Assembly (NCBI RefSeq): GCF_000518265.1
Contig: NZ_KI912411.1
Span: 574,072-638,071 of the forward strand
From: Actinomadura oligospora ATCC 43269
Lineage (GTDB): Bacteria; Actinomycetota; Actinomycetes; Streptosporangiales; Streptosporangiaceae
Length of the DNA: 64,000 nt
Direction of reading: 5' to 3'
Below are positions 8,762-18,500 of the stretch, in pieces. Within the stretch, counting starts at the first letter, position 1. Each line of letters begins with the position of its first letter. The notes below the pieces were generated by a model. That model ran no database searches. It was not told where the DNA came from and saw only the letters and a list, made by a program, of their open reading frames with translations. The position numbers and the translations under genes are program-made.

Positions 8762-9745
8762 TCAGAGCCCGTCCCCAGCACTCTGCGCGGCATTCTGCGC
8801 GGCGAGCAGGCGGCGGGCGGCCGCGAGCAACCGGCGGCTGCCGTCGAAGGCGGCCCCCAGCTTCCGGTCGAGGCCCGCCTCCGAGCCGCCCTGCCGCAGG
8901 ACGACCCCGAGGACCAGCCGCGCGCGGTCCCCGGACGGCACGCGCGCCGCCCACATCAGCGCGCCGCCCGCCGGAGTGCTGGACCCGGTCTTCAGGCCGA
9001 CCACGTCCGGCTCGTCGAGGAGCCGGTTGGTGTTCCGGACGACCCCGACGCCCGGCACGGTCGCCTCCTTCGCGGCGACGACCGCGGCCAGCGCGGGTTC
9101 GCGCATCGCCGCCCTCGCCAGCGCGAGCTGGTCGACGGCCGTGCTGACCGTGCTCGCCTCGTAGCCGCTGGCGCCGGTGTAGACGGTGTCGCGCATGCCG
9201 AGCCGCGCGGCGGTCGCGTTCATCTTCCGGACGAAGGCGTCCTCGGACCCCGCGTCCCAGCGGGCCAGCAGCCGCGCGACGTTGTTCGCCGAGGGGAGCA
9301 GCATGAGCTGCAGCATCCGCCGCTGGCTGAACCGCTGCCCCTCCCCCAGGTAGACCGTCGACTCGTCCCGGTTGCCCGATTCGTTCGACGCCGTCCGGTC
9401 GATCTCGATGGACGGGCCGTCCTCGCCCGCCCGCAGCGGATGGCCGCTCAGGACGACGTAGGCCGTCATCACCTTCGTGACGCTGGCGATCGGCACCCGC
9501 TTCCGCTCGCCCCCGGCGACCGGCCCGCCCATCCCCTCGATCTCGACCGCCGCCTGCCCGGTCTTCGGCAACGCCGATTCCAGCCGGTTCCCGGCCTCCG
9601 CGTCGCCCGCACCCGGAACCGGCCCCAGCCCAAGGCCGAACGCGAGCCCCGCGGCCAGCAGCCCGACGAGCAACGCACCGACCAGAACCATCAGGGCAAG
9701 CGCCCTGGAGCGCCCGCCGCGCCGGGCAGACGAAGGAGTGGTCAC
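8762..9745 (-). CDS. D-alanyl-D-alanine carboxypeptidase (S11 family)
   Basis: A 327-residue penicillin-binding serine peptidase acting on peptidoglycan outside the membrane. The three active-site motifs are present: SVTK (nucleophile serine), SANN and KTGSS. An N-terminal hydrophobic helix (LALMVLVGALLVGLLAAGLA) directs export and probably anchors it. The GTG at 9745 is preferred over a longer frame because GGAGG sits six bases before it. The monocistronic-looking gene lies between the sigma factor and a repeat-rich gap. Confidence 0.9.
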   Translation of the reverse strand: MTTPSSARRGGRSRALALMVLVGALLVGLLAAGLAFGLGLGPVPGAGDAEAGNRLESALPKTGQAAVEIEGMGGPVAGGERKRVPIASVTKVMTAYVVLSGHPLRAGEDGPSIEIDRTASNESGNRDESTVYLGEGQRFSQRRMLQLMLLPSANNVARLLARWDAGSEDAFVRKMNATAARLGMRDTVYTGASGYEASTVSTAVDQLALARAAMREPALAAVVAAKEATVPGVGVVRNTNRLLDEPDVVGLKTGSSTPAGGALMWAARVPSGDRARLVLGVVLRQGGSEAGLDRKLGAAFDGSRRLLAAARRLLAAQNAAQSAGDGL

Positions 9746-9879
9746 GACATGCCTCCAAGTGATCGACGTGCGCCTCTCGCGCACACCGACCACCCTCCGA
9801 CCAGCGCATATCAGCGCCGTCGAAGCCATGTAGCAACCAGCGCTTGACCACGTATCAGCCGTGTATCACCGCCAACGCG

Positions 9880-10085
9880 CCACTCAGCCCCGCGCCACCC
9901 GGCCGCGCCCCGCCCGGCCTCACGCCATCCGGCAGCGCGCTCCACCCGGCAGCGCCCCGCCCGGCGGCGCGTGCAACCCGGCCCCGCGCCACCCGGCGGC
10001 GCGTGCCGCCTGGCAGCGCTCCACCCTCAGCGCGCGCCACCTGGCGGGGCGCGCCGCCCGGCAGGGCGGCTCACCCGGCGGCGTC
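9880..10085. repeat. Degenerate GC-rich tandem repeat, about 12 units of 14-18 bp
   Basis: A run of imperfect units with consensus close to CGCGCCACCCGGCRG fills the gap between the carboxypeptidase gene and the 3' end of the sensor kinase gene. Each unit carries a CCCGGC core followed by GG or AG. The last units reach the kinase stop region. No convincing protein is encoded here. It could be a slippage-prone array; function unknown. Confidence 0.65.
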
Positions 10086-11384
10086 GATCGTCGGAGAGTC
10101 GGAGGCGGGGAGGCGGAGGGTCACGAGTGCTCCGCCGTCGGGGGTGTTCGCGAAACGCAGGCGTGCGCCGATCACGGCCGCCTGTCCGGCGGCGATGGTC
10201 AGGCCGAGGCCGTGCCCCCGGCCGCGCTCGGGCGTCCCGGTGCGGAACCGGCGCGGGCCGTCCGCCCGCAGCTCGGCGAGCAGTTCGTCCGGAAAGCCGG
10301 ACCCATGGTCACGGACGGTGACCACGACGTCCCCGCCGTCCGCCGCCACCCGCACCTCCACCGGCGGGCTGCCGTGCCGGTGCGCGTTGATCACCAGATT
10401 CGCCACGATCCGGTCGAGCCGCCGCGGATCGGTCTCGGCGACCGGCGCGCCGTCCACCTCGACCCGCGCGACCAGGCCCGTGCGCCGCACCGACTCGGCC
10501 ACGATCTCGCCCACCGGCACCGGCGCGAGGTCGGCCCGCTCGACACCCGCGTCCAGGCGGGAGATCTCCAGCAGGTTCTCCACCAGCGCGCGCAGGACGC
10601 CGACCCTGTCCCGCACGAACCCGGTCGCCTCCCCCTCGGGCAGCAGCTCAGCGGATGTCACCAGCCCCATCAGGGGCGTGCGCAGCTCGTGCGCGACGTC
10701 CGCGGTGAAGGACCGCTCGGCGCGCAGCCGCTCCTGAAGGGCGGCGGCCATCGTGTCCACGGCCGCCGCCATCTCGGTGATCTCGTCGTGGACGCGGCCG
10801 GTCGCGCCGATGCGCGCGTCCAGGTCGCCGTCCGCGATGCGCCGGGCCGTGGCCGCCGCGCCCCGGACCCGCCGCCGCAGCCGCAGCGCGACCAGGATCC
10901 CGGCCGGGACGACGACCGCGAGCGCGAGCGCGCCCGCCCCGACGAGGTTGCGGTCGAGCGCCCGGAGACTGCGCCGCTCGGCGCTCATGTCCACCCACGC
11001 GGCCACGACCCCGCCGCCGTCCAGGGGACGGACCGCCCACATCCGCGGGCCGTTCCGGACACGCTCGTCGTACCAGACGCCCTCCTGCCCGGAGCGTCCG
11101 ATGGCGGCGACCTCGGGCGGCATCTCCGCCGGGTCGATGATCACGTCCCGCATCTCCGCGCCGGTCCGCTCGTGCGTGCTGATCTCCTGCGTCAGGCTCG
11201 ACATCGCGCGGGCGCGCCCCTCGCCGAGCATCCGGTCATGGCTCAGCCGGTGGACGAGCAGCCCGTCGGCCACCGCGACCGCCAGCGCCGCCGCCGCGAC
11301 GAGCGAGCCGAGCTTCCACGGCAGGGACCGGAACGCGAACCACCGCGCCACCGGGCCCCACCCGCCGGTCCTCCCCGTCCCCAT
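10071..11384 (-). CDS. Two-component sensor histidine kinase
   Basis: A 437-residue membrane kinase. A first transmembrane helix (LVAAAALAVAVADGLLV) and a second (LVGAGALALAVVVPAGILVAL) bracket an extracellular sensor of about 110 residues. A HAMP segment then leads to the H-box FTADVAHELRTPL with the phospho-acceptor histidine. N-box (NLVINAHRH), G1 (DHGSGFP) and G2 (GRGHGLGLTI) motifs are intact. It follows its response regulator gene with one base between them. The signal is unknown. Confidence 0.92.
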   Translation of the reverse strand: MGTGRTGGWGPVARWFAFRSLPWKLGSLVAAAALAVAVADGLLVHRLSHDRMLGEGRARAMSSLTQEISTHERTGAEMRDVIIDPAEMPPEVAAIGRSGQEGVWYDERVRNGPRMWAVRPLDGGGVVAAWVDMSAERRSLRALDRNLVGAGALALAVVVPAGILVALRLRRRVRGAAATARRIADGDLDARIGATGRVHDEITEMAAAVDTMAAALQERLRAERSFTADVAHELRTPLMGLVTSAELLPEGEATGFVRDRVGVLRALVENLLEISRLDAGVERADLAPVPVGEIVAESVRRTGLVARVEVDGAPVAETDPRRLDRIVANLVINAHRHGSPPVEVRVAADGGDVVVTVRDHGSGFPDELLAELRADGPRRFRTGTPERGRGHGLGLTIAAGQAAVIGARLRFANTPDGGALVTLRLPASDSPTIDAAG

Positions 11385-11385
11385 G

Positions 11386-12081
11386 TCAGCGCCGCAGCTT
11401 GTAGCCGAAGCCGCGGACCGTCTCGATCCGGTCGGCGCCGATCTTGGCCCGGAGCCGCTGGACGGCCAGGTCCACGACCCGGCTGTCGCCGTCCCAGGCG
11501 TGGTCCCACACGCTGCCGAGCAGCGTCCGGCGGCCGAGGACGACGCCGGGCTGCGCGGCGAACTCCAGCAGCAGCCGCAGCTCGGTCGGGGTCAGCGGCA
11601 CCGGACGGCCGCCGCGGCGCACCTCCATGCCCGCGGTGTCGACGGCGACATCGCCGAAGGTCAGCACGGTCGCGGACTCCCCCGGCACGGTGGCGGCGGC
11701 CCAGTCCGAGCTGCGCCGCAGCACCGACCTGATCCGCGCCACGAGGACGGCCGTGTCGACCGGCTTGACCACGTAGTCGTCCGCGCCCGCCTCCAGCCCG
11801 GACACCACGTCGAGCCCGTCGCCGCGCGCCGACATCATCACGATCGGGACCAGGCTGGTCTCCCGGATCCGGCGGCACAGCCCGATCCCGTCCAGGCCCG
11901 GCAGCATGACGTCCAGCACCAGGACGTCGTGGCGCGGCCCCCGGTCGCCGCCCGCGCGGAACGCCTCCAGCCCGGCGAGCCCGTCCGGCGCGGTCTCGAC
12001 GGTGTAGCCGTAGCGCTCCAGCGTCAGCCCGACCGTCCTGCGGATCACCTCGTCGTCCTCGACGAGGAGCACGTGCGTCAT
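11386..12081 (-). CDS. OmpR/PhoB-type response regulator
   Basis: A 231-residue regulator. The receiver domain carries the acidic pair in LLVEDDEVI, the phospho-acceptor aspartate in VLVLDVMLPGLDG and the conserved lysine in DDYVVKPVD. A C-terminal winged helix (LTPTELRLLLEFAAQPG through VRGFGYKLR) binds DNA. I start it at the ATG at 12081 because the receiver domain begins there; the open frame continues upstream without homology. It forms an operon with the sensor kinase directly downstream. Confidence 0.93.
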   Translation of the reverse strand: MTHVLLVEDDEVIRRTVGLTLERYGYTVETAPDGLAGLEAFRAGGDRGPRHDVLVLDVMLPGLDGIGLCRRIRETSLVPIVMMSARGDGLDVVSGLEAGADDYVVKPVDTAVLVARIRSVLRRSSDWAAATVPGESATVLTFGDVAVDTAGMEVRRGGRPVPLTPTELRLLLEFAAQPGVVLGRRTLLGSVWDHAWDGDSRVVDLAVQRLRAKIGADRIETVRGFGYKLRR

Positions 12082-12262
12082 CGCACCCCGTCCCCCTGTG
12101 TCGTCCCCGGCGCACGAGGCTACCCGCCCCCTTCCACACCCATGTGACCCGCAGGACCGATGGACCTCACCCAAGGGTTATTCACGTCGGGAATCCACGT
12201 CACTACGTTGTGTAATCGCGGCGTGGCGGTCACGTCCGGTCGTTCCGGCGGAAGGCAGGTCA

Positions 12263-13759
12263 GTGGTGGACACCCGTTCCGAAACGACCCCGGCGGCACC
12301 CCCGACCCACCTGACGGCCCCGGCGGCCCTGCCGGACCCGGCGAACCTAGCGGCCCTGGCAGACCTGACGGTCCTGGCTGACCCGGCGGACCTGGCGCCT
12401 CCAGCGGACCTGCCGGAGCCCGTGGACCTGTCGGCGCCGGTGGCCCCGTCAGCCCCCATGGTCCTGCCGGAACGGATCGGCGGCCTGCCCAGCGGGCCCA
12501 GCGGGCTCGGCACCTCCGGCTGCCGGATCGGCCCGATCACGCCGGTCCTCGACGTCCCCGAGCCCCCGGCGCCACCGGCCCCGCCGCCGACGCCGGAACC
12601 CGTCGAGGTCCTGGAGACCCCTCCCGTCCAGGTCCCGGAGACCCCTGAGGCGTCGCCCGTCGAGGTCGCCGCCCCTGCCGAGCCCCAGCCCGAACTCCGG
12701 TCCGACCTCCAGCCCGAGCTCCACGCCGACGTCCGCGTCGCGCCGGAACCGTCCTCTCCGTCCGAGGACGGCGAGGACGTCGAGTCCCGGCGCATCAAGG
12801 GTCTCAAGTTCCACCCGCCGCTCCGCGACGACCGGGGCCTGGCCGACCGGGTCAACGAGCGGCTCATGGAGTGGGCCGAGAAGGAGGTCGAGCTCTACCC
12901 CGACGACGAGCTGCGCGCGATGTTCCTCGCCTTCGACCCCGGGCGCTCGGTCGTGATGTGCCATCCGGACTCGGCGTCCTTCGAGCACCTGGTCGCCGCC
13001 GGGATGCTCTACATCGGCGAGAACGCCGTGGACGACTACTTCTGCGAGCCCGACCTCGGCGGCACGCCCGACGGGCTCGGCGCCCGGCTGCTGGTCGCGC
13101 AGACGGCGATCGACCCGCTGCACACGGCCAAGGAGCAGGTCCCGAAGTGGCTGGCCGGGATCGCCTCGCACCCGGCGCTGCGCTGCATGCGGTCGGCCAT
13201 GAACTACTTCGAGCGGATCGCCACGCCCGCGCAGGCGCACCGGTACCGGCATGACATCTGCAACCTCTACCTGGGGTACTGCGCCGAGGCCGCCTGCATC
13301 CAGACCGGCCGGACGCCCGCCGTCTGGGAGTACCTGGCGCACCGGCAGTTCAACAACTTCCGGCCCTGCCTGACCATCACCGACGCCGTCGGCGGCTACG
13401 AGCTGCCCGCGGGGATGTTCGCCCGCCCGGACGTGCAGCGCGCGACCGGGCTCGCCTCGAACGCCAGCACGATCGTCAACGACCTGTTCTCGCTGCGCAA
13501 GGAGATGGCGCAGGAGCGCGTCCACCACAGCCTGCCCACCGTCATCGCCGACGAGGAGGGCTGTGACATCGACGAGGCGTTCCAGAAGACCATCGACATC
13601 CACAACGAGCTGATGGACGACTTCGAGTCGCTGTCGGCGCTGCTCGCCCCGACCGACCCCGTCCTGGCCCGCTACCTGGCGGGACTGTCGAACTGGGTCG
13701 CGGGCAACCACGAGTGGCACTCCGGGCTGGTCGGCACCAGGTACGCCACGTCCCCCTGA
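12263..13759 (+). CDS. 2-methylisoborneol synthase (class I terpene cyclase)
   Basis: A terpene cyclase of the 2-methylisoborneol type, turning 2-methyl-GPP into the earthy odorant. The Mg-binding acidic motif is DDYFCE (residues near 258) and the NSE triad is NDLFSLRKE. About 175 N-terminal residues before RRIKGLKFHPP are rich in proline, alanine and glutamate and look disordered; such a leader is known in this family but is long here. The start is one of two adjacent GTG codons (12263 or 12266) after AAGGCAGG. The next gene makes its substrate, which fixes the assignment. The cyclic-nucleotide-binding gene often found upstream in streptomycetes is missing. Confidence 0.9.
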   Translation: MVDTRSETTPAAPPTHLTAPAALPDPANLAALADLTVLADPADLAPPADLPEPVDLSAPVAPSAPMVLPERIGGLPSGPSGLGTSGCRIGPITPVLDVPEPPAPPAPPPTPEPVEVLETPPVQVPETPEASPVEVAAPAEPQPELRSDLQPELHADVRVAPEPSSPSEDGEDVESRRIKGLKFHPPLRDDRGLADRVNERLMEWAEKEVELYPDDELRAMFLAFDPGRSVVMCHPDSASFEHLVAAGMLYIGENAVDDYFCEPDLGGTPDGLGARLLVAQTAIDPLHTAKEQVPKWLAGIASHPALRCMRSAMNYFERIATPAQAHRYRHDICNLYLGYCAEAACIQTGRTPAVWEYLAHRQFNNFRPCLTITDAVGGYELPAGMFARPDVQRATGLASNASTIVNDLFSLRKEMAQERVHHSLPTVIADEEGCDIDEAFQKTIDIHNELMDDFESLSALLAPTDPVLARYLAGLSNWVAGNHEWHSGLVGTRYATSP

Positions 13760-13792
13760 GCCGGCCGCCCGAGCCGTCCGAGCCGTCCCACC

Positions 13793-13818
13793 CGGCGGCC
13801 CCGGCACCGGGGCCGCCG
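13793..13818 (+). terminator. Inverted repeat between cyclase and methyltransferase genes
   Basis: A 12-base arm (13793-13804) pairs perfectly with 13807-13818 over a two-base spacer. It lies between the stop of the terpene cyclase gene and the ribosome site of the methyltransferase gene. It could attenuate or partly terminate the operon transcript, or protect the upstream message from 3' decay. Confidence 0.45.
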
Positions 13819-13869
13819 CCTCCAGCCTCTCCTTCCCCCCTTTTCCGAGAACCAACGAGGAGATCATCC

Positions 13870-14712
13870 ATGTCCCAGCCCGCTCTGACCTCCTACCAGG
13901 GTGACGTCGCCGCCTACTGGAACGCCGAGGCCGACCCGGTGAACATCCGGCTCGGCGAGGTGGACGGGTTCTTCCACCACCACTACGGCATCGGCGAACC
14001 GACCCCCGGCGTCGCCGAGGCGGGCGACGAGGCGGTGATCGCCGACCTGCACCGGCTGGAGTCCGCGCAGGCGCAGCTGCTGCTGGACAACCTGGGCTTC
14101 GCGGGCGGCGGGCTCGGCCCCGCGCACCGCGTCCTGGACGCAGGGTGCGGGCGGGGCGGCAGCAGTTTCCTCGCCAACCAGCGGTTCGGCTGCCGGGTGG
14201 ACGGGGTGTCCATCTCCGCCAAGCAGGTGAACTTCGCCAACGAGCAGGCCGCGCAGCGCGGCGTCGCCGACCGGGTCACGTTCCACCTGGCGAACATGCT
14301 CGACACCGGCCTGCCCGCCGGGGAGTTCCACTCCATCTGGAACAACGAGTCCACCATGTACGTCGACCTTCACGACCTGTTCGGGGCGCACGCCAGGCTG
14401 CTGGCGCGCGGCGGACGCTACGTCACGATCACCGGCTGCTACAACGACGTGTACGGGCAGATCCCGTCCAAGGCGGTCTCGACGATCAACGCGCACTACG
14501 AGTGCGGCGTCCACTCGCGACGGACCTACTTCGCCGCGCTGGCCGCGAACCGGCTGATCCCCGCCCGCGTCCTCGACCTGACCGCCGCGACCATCCCCTA
14601 CTGGGAGCTGCGCGCGAGGTCGTCGGTGGCGACGGGGATCGAGGAGGCGTTCCTGTCGTCCTACAAGGACGGGTCGTTCCAGTACCTGCTGATCGCCGCC
14701 GACCGGGTCTGA
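13870..14712 (+). CDS. Geranyl diphosphate 2-C-methyltransferase
   Basis: A 280-residue SAM-dependent methyltransferase producing 2-methyl-GPP for the adjacent cyclase. Motif I is VLDAGCGRGGSSF; the flanking segments YQGDVAAYWN, FFHHHYGIGEP and IWNNESTMYVDLHDLF match GPP methyltransferases. The ATG at 13870 has GAGGAG about seven bases upstream. It is 110 bases behind the cyclase gene on the same strand, forming a two-gene methylisoborneol operon. Confidence 0.93.
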   Translation: MSQPALTSYQGDVAAYWNAEADPVNIRLGEVDGFFHHHYGIGEPTPGVAEAGDEAVIADLHRLESAQAQLLLDNLGFAGGGLGPAHRVLDAGCGRGGSSFLANQRFGCRVDGVSISAKQVNFANEQAAQRGVADRVTFHLANMLDTGLPAGEFHSIWNNESTMYVDLHDLFGAHARLLARGGRYVTITGCYNDVYGQIPSKAVSTINAHYECGVHSRRTYFAALAANRLIPARVLDLTAATIPYWELRARSSVATGIEEAFLSSYKDGSFQYLLIAADRV

Positions 14713-14757
14713 GCCGTCCCGGTCCGAGCGACCGGGTCCGAGCCGACCGGGTCTGAG
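14699..14757 (+). repeat. Four tandem 14-15 bp units spanning the stop codon of the GPP methyltransferase gene
   Basis: Units at 14699-14713, 14714-14728, 14729-14742 and 14743-14757 follow the pattern CCGACCGGGTCTGAG. The first and last are identical, and the first contains the gene's final codons and its TGA. The middle two differ by a few bases. The array looks like local duplication of the gene terminus. Confidence 0.75.
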
Positions 14758-14946
14758 GGGCGCCGGAAGACGTCGGAACGCGGCCCGCTCGGAGGCCATC
14801 CGGCGGGCCGCGCGGGTCAGGTGGACGTCTCCGGCGAGAAACCCGCGGTTCAACGCGTGTAAACACTTCCACCCGAGCGGGTAAGGCTGCACCCTGGATG
14901 GCACACATGCCGCAGGGACGGTGGCAGGCTCCCGCAGGAGGGGACC

Positions 14947-15504
14947 GTGATCGTGAGACCGGAGGGCGGACCGCGCGTCGTCGTGGGCGTGGACGACTCG
15001 CCCGGGGCGCGCTGCGCCCTGTCATGGGCCATCGGCGAGGCCCGGCTCCGGGGCCTGCCCTTGCTGGTGGTGCACGCCGCCCCGCTGCCGCCGCACGTGT
15101 CGGCCGCGGGGCAGATCGGCTGCGGCATCACCGAGGCGCTGCGCGCCGCCGGGGCCGAGTTGATCTCCCGGACGCTCGCCGAGGTCGCGGGCGGCACCCC
15201 GCCCGGGGTGGAGCTGACCGAGCTGGCGCTGGTCGGCGAGCCGGGCGCGACGCTGGTCCGGCTGGCCCGCGACGACGACATCCTCGTGGTCGGGCACGGC
15301 GACCGGAGCCTGCTGTCCCGGATCGTCCGGCCGTCGGTGCGGCTGCACTGCGCCCGGCGGACGCGGGCGACGCTGGTGTGCGTCCGGCCGCCGTCGTTCG
15401 ACTCGCTGATCGACTCGCTCACCGTCCCGGACCATCCGGAGGCCACGGCGTCGGACCCGCCGCTGTTCCGCCGCCTGGCCCGCCGTCGCCGCCGGACGGT
15501 CTGA
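14947..15504 (+). CDS. Universal stress protein (UspA family)
   Basis: A 185-residue single-domain Usp. The nucleotide-binding features are PRVVVGVDDSPGARCALSWA at the N-terminus and the DILVVGHGDRSLLSRIV stretch; the usual G-2x-G-9x-G-S/T motif is only loosely kept, so ATP binding is uncertain. A basic tail (RRLARRRRR) ends the protein. The GTG start follows an AGGAGG-like site (CAGGAGGGGACC). It is monocistronic and faces the mannosidase gene convergently. Confidence 0.87.
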   Translation: MIVRPEGGPRVVVGVDDSPGARCALSWAIGEARLRGLPLLVVHAAPLPPHVSAAGQIGCGITEALRAAGAELISRTLAEVAGGTPPGVELTELALVGEPGATLVRLARDDDILVVGHGDRSLLSRIVRPSVRLHCARRTRATLVCVRPPSFDSLIDSLTVPDHPEATASDPPLFRRLARRRRRTV

Positions 15505-15515
15505 CCCCGCGCTTC

Positions 15516-15573
15516 GACGTCAGAGAGCGGCCCCCGGAACCGGCAGCGGTTCCGGGGGCCGCTCTCTGACGTC
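15516..15573. terminator. Perfect 26-bp inverted repeat, bidirectional terminator
   Basis: Arms 15516-15541 and 15548-15573 are perfect complements around a 6-base loop. The hairpin fills the gap between two convergent genes (universal stress protein and GH92 mannosidase), so it probably ends transcription from both sides. Confidence 0.85.
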
Positions 15574-15577
15574 CGGG

Positions 15578-18500
15578 TCAGGAGAAGGACCAGGCGAAGA
15601 CGTGCAGTGAGCCGCCGCTCGCCGGGGCGTTCAGCGTGAAGCTCTTGACCTGCTTGCCCGCCGCGAGGTCGATCGGCGTCGCGGCGAACACGTAGACGTT
15701 GATCTTCTGCGTGCCGCCGTCGGCCGAGTTCCGGTAGGGGGTCTTGAGGACGGTCTGGTTGCCGTACCGGGGCGGGTAGGCGTCCGCGCCGAGCGCCCAG
15801 TCGGAGAACGCCAGGTCGGACTTCTGCGTCGTGCCGTCGGTGTAGGTGATCGTGACGCTGGACGGGCTGTCGCCGTTGCCGCCCGCGCCGAGGAACGCCA
15901 GTCGCGTGCCCTGCGGAGGCTGCGGCAGGTCGACGGTCTGCCCCTGCGCCTGGACGTTGTCGAACTGGCCGGGCCGCCGGGACGGCCAGGTGAAGGTGAA
16001 GCCGTTCCAGGTCAGCGGCGATCCGGGCTTGGCCCCGGCGGACGCCAGCGCCTGCGAGGAGTAGGACCAGCCGCCGCCGTCGAAGTCGGCCGCGCCGGAC
16101 GTCCCGTCGGACGAGATTCCCGGGTTGTTCTGGTACCACTCGATCGTGCCCTTGTGCGCGACGTTGACCGACACCGCCGCCTCGCCCGCGCCGGAGATGT
16201 CGAACGGCACGGAGTGGACGTCGACCTGGGCGTCGGCGGCGACCGACAGCGTGACCGGCTGTTCGGCCTGGCCGTGGTCGGGCACGGTGAGCGTCCCGGA
16301 GGACGGGCTGACGGTGACGCCCGCCGGGGGCCTGGCCGTCCAGGACACGGTCCCGCCCTTGGCGAGCGCCTGCACCTTCAGGGTGGTGGTCGCGGTGCCG
16401 CCCGGCTCGACCGCGACGATGCCCGGGTCGGCGGCCGAGATGAACGCGTGCGCGCCCTCGTTGAAGGACGGCGGCTGGTCGCCGTCGGCCGTGCCGAGTG
16501 TCGTGTTCGGCTGCGCGCCCATGGTGAGGTCGAGCCGTCCGCCGCCGGTGGCGAACGACTCGGGCACCCACAGCCTGGACGAGTCCTGGCCGTTCACCTT
16601 GAGGGACTGGATGTAGGGGGCCGTGGACGCGCCCGGCGCGTTGATCGTGAAGCGCTGCCCGGACGAGCGGCTGATCTCGACCCTGTCGAAGGCGGGTCCG
16701 TTCACGACGAGGTCGGCGCGTCCGGGGGTCACCGGGAACATGCCGATGGACGCCCACACGTACCAGGCGGACATCGTGCCGAGGTCGTCGTTGCCGACGA
16801 GGCCGCCCGGCGTCGGCTTGTACAGCTCGTTGCGCGCGCGGTTCACGACGTCCTGGGTCTTGTAGGGCGTGCCGCTCCACGCGTAAAGCCAGGGCGTCTG
16901 GATGGACGGTTCGTTGCCGAGGTAGGCGTACGGCTCGTGCGGACCGGCGTTGAGCTTGGTGAAGAACCCGTCGAGCCGTTTGGCCGCGGCGTCCCGTCCG
17001 CCGATGAGGTCGAACAGGCCGCCGACGTTCTGGTAGGCCATCCAGCTGTACTGGGCGCCGTTGCCCTCGACGTACTGGCTGGAGTCGCCCGGGTCGAACG
17101 GGCTGAGGAAGGAGCCGTCCGACAGGCGCGGCTGGATCCAGCCGTTCGACGGGTTGAAGACGTTCTGCCAGTTCTGCGCGCGGCTCATGAACGTGTCGGC
17201 GGTGCTCGTGTCACCGAGCCGCTTGGCGAGCTGCGCGATTCCGAAGTCCGCGAGGCCGTACTCCAGCGTCGTGGACGTGTCGCCCGGCACGAAGCCGCGC
17301 TGGAGGTACTGGGCGTTGCCCGGACGCTCGGTGTAGCCGGACTTCGCGCCGACCCGGTTCGCGCCGTCCACCATGGCGGCGAGCGCGCCCCTGGCGTCGA
17401 AGTCGCGCGCGCCGAAGGCGTACGCGGACGAGACGATCGAGTGGTAGGGGTCGCCGACCATGACGCCGGTGACGGTGTTCTGGTGCGACCAGCGGTCCCA
17501 CACGTTCCCGATCTGGTGCGCGTCGTCGTACATCGACTGGGCGATGTCGGAGCCGACGTCCGGGGCGAGGAACGAGATGAGCTGGGCCTCGCTGCGGTAG
17601 ATGTCCCAGCCCGAGAACGTCGCGTACTGATGGTGGCCGGGTCGCACCTTGTGCGTGCGGTAGTCGAAGCCGGTGTAGGTGCCGTCCGCGTCGTCGAACA
17701 CGTACGGCTGGAGCAGCGCGTGGTAGAGCGCGGTGTAGAACGTGCGCAGGCGGTCGTCGGACCCGCCGGTGACCCTCACCTGGCCGAGCCTGCTCCGCCA
17801 CGCGTCGGACGCGGACGAGCGGACCTGGTCGAAGCCGCGTCCGCCGATCTCGGCCTTGAGGTTGGCGCGCGCTCCGGCGACGCTCACGTACGACAGCCCG
17901 GCCCGCATCTGGACGGGCTTGCCGGGATCGAACTGCAGGTAGACGCCAGAGCCCGGGCCCTTGACGTTGACGCCGCCGGTGAAGGCGCGCTGGTTCTGGA
18001 CGGGCTTGCCGGTCGGCGTGTTGTTCAGGCGTCCGTTCGGTTTGGGCGACTGCGGGACGCGGTCGGGCGACGTGCCCCGGGCGACGGCGTCACCCGGCTC
18101 GACCGAGTCGTCCTTCCAGGTGCCGAACGCCTTCACCGGCTGGTCGAAGGTGGCGTGGAAGTACACGTAGTAGCGGGTGCCCGCGCCGCAGAAGCCGCCG
18201 GTCTTGGCCCAGCCCTCGACGGTGTTGCCGTTGACGGTGGCCTCGGCGTCGTCCACACCGTGGATGGAACCGGTGACGTTCAGCAGGAGCGTGCCGGGCT
18301 TGCCGGTCGGGAAGGTGAACCTGCCGACACCGCCACGGGTGGACGCGGTCAGCTCGGTCTTCACGCCCGCGTCGTCGGTCACGGAGTAGTAGCCCGGGTC
18401 GGCCTGCTCGTTGTCGTGCTTGAACGTCCGGACGTAGTCGTCGCCGTGGGTGGCGGGTGAGCGTCCGACCGTCCCGGACAGGGGGATGACGGGGAAGTCC

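Noticed and set aside
9880..10085. CRISPR array
   Set aside because: Units are short, degenerate and contiguous, with no unique spacers and no cas genes anywhere in the window.
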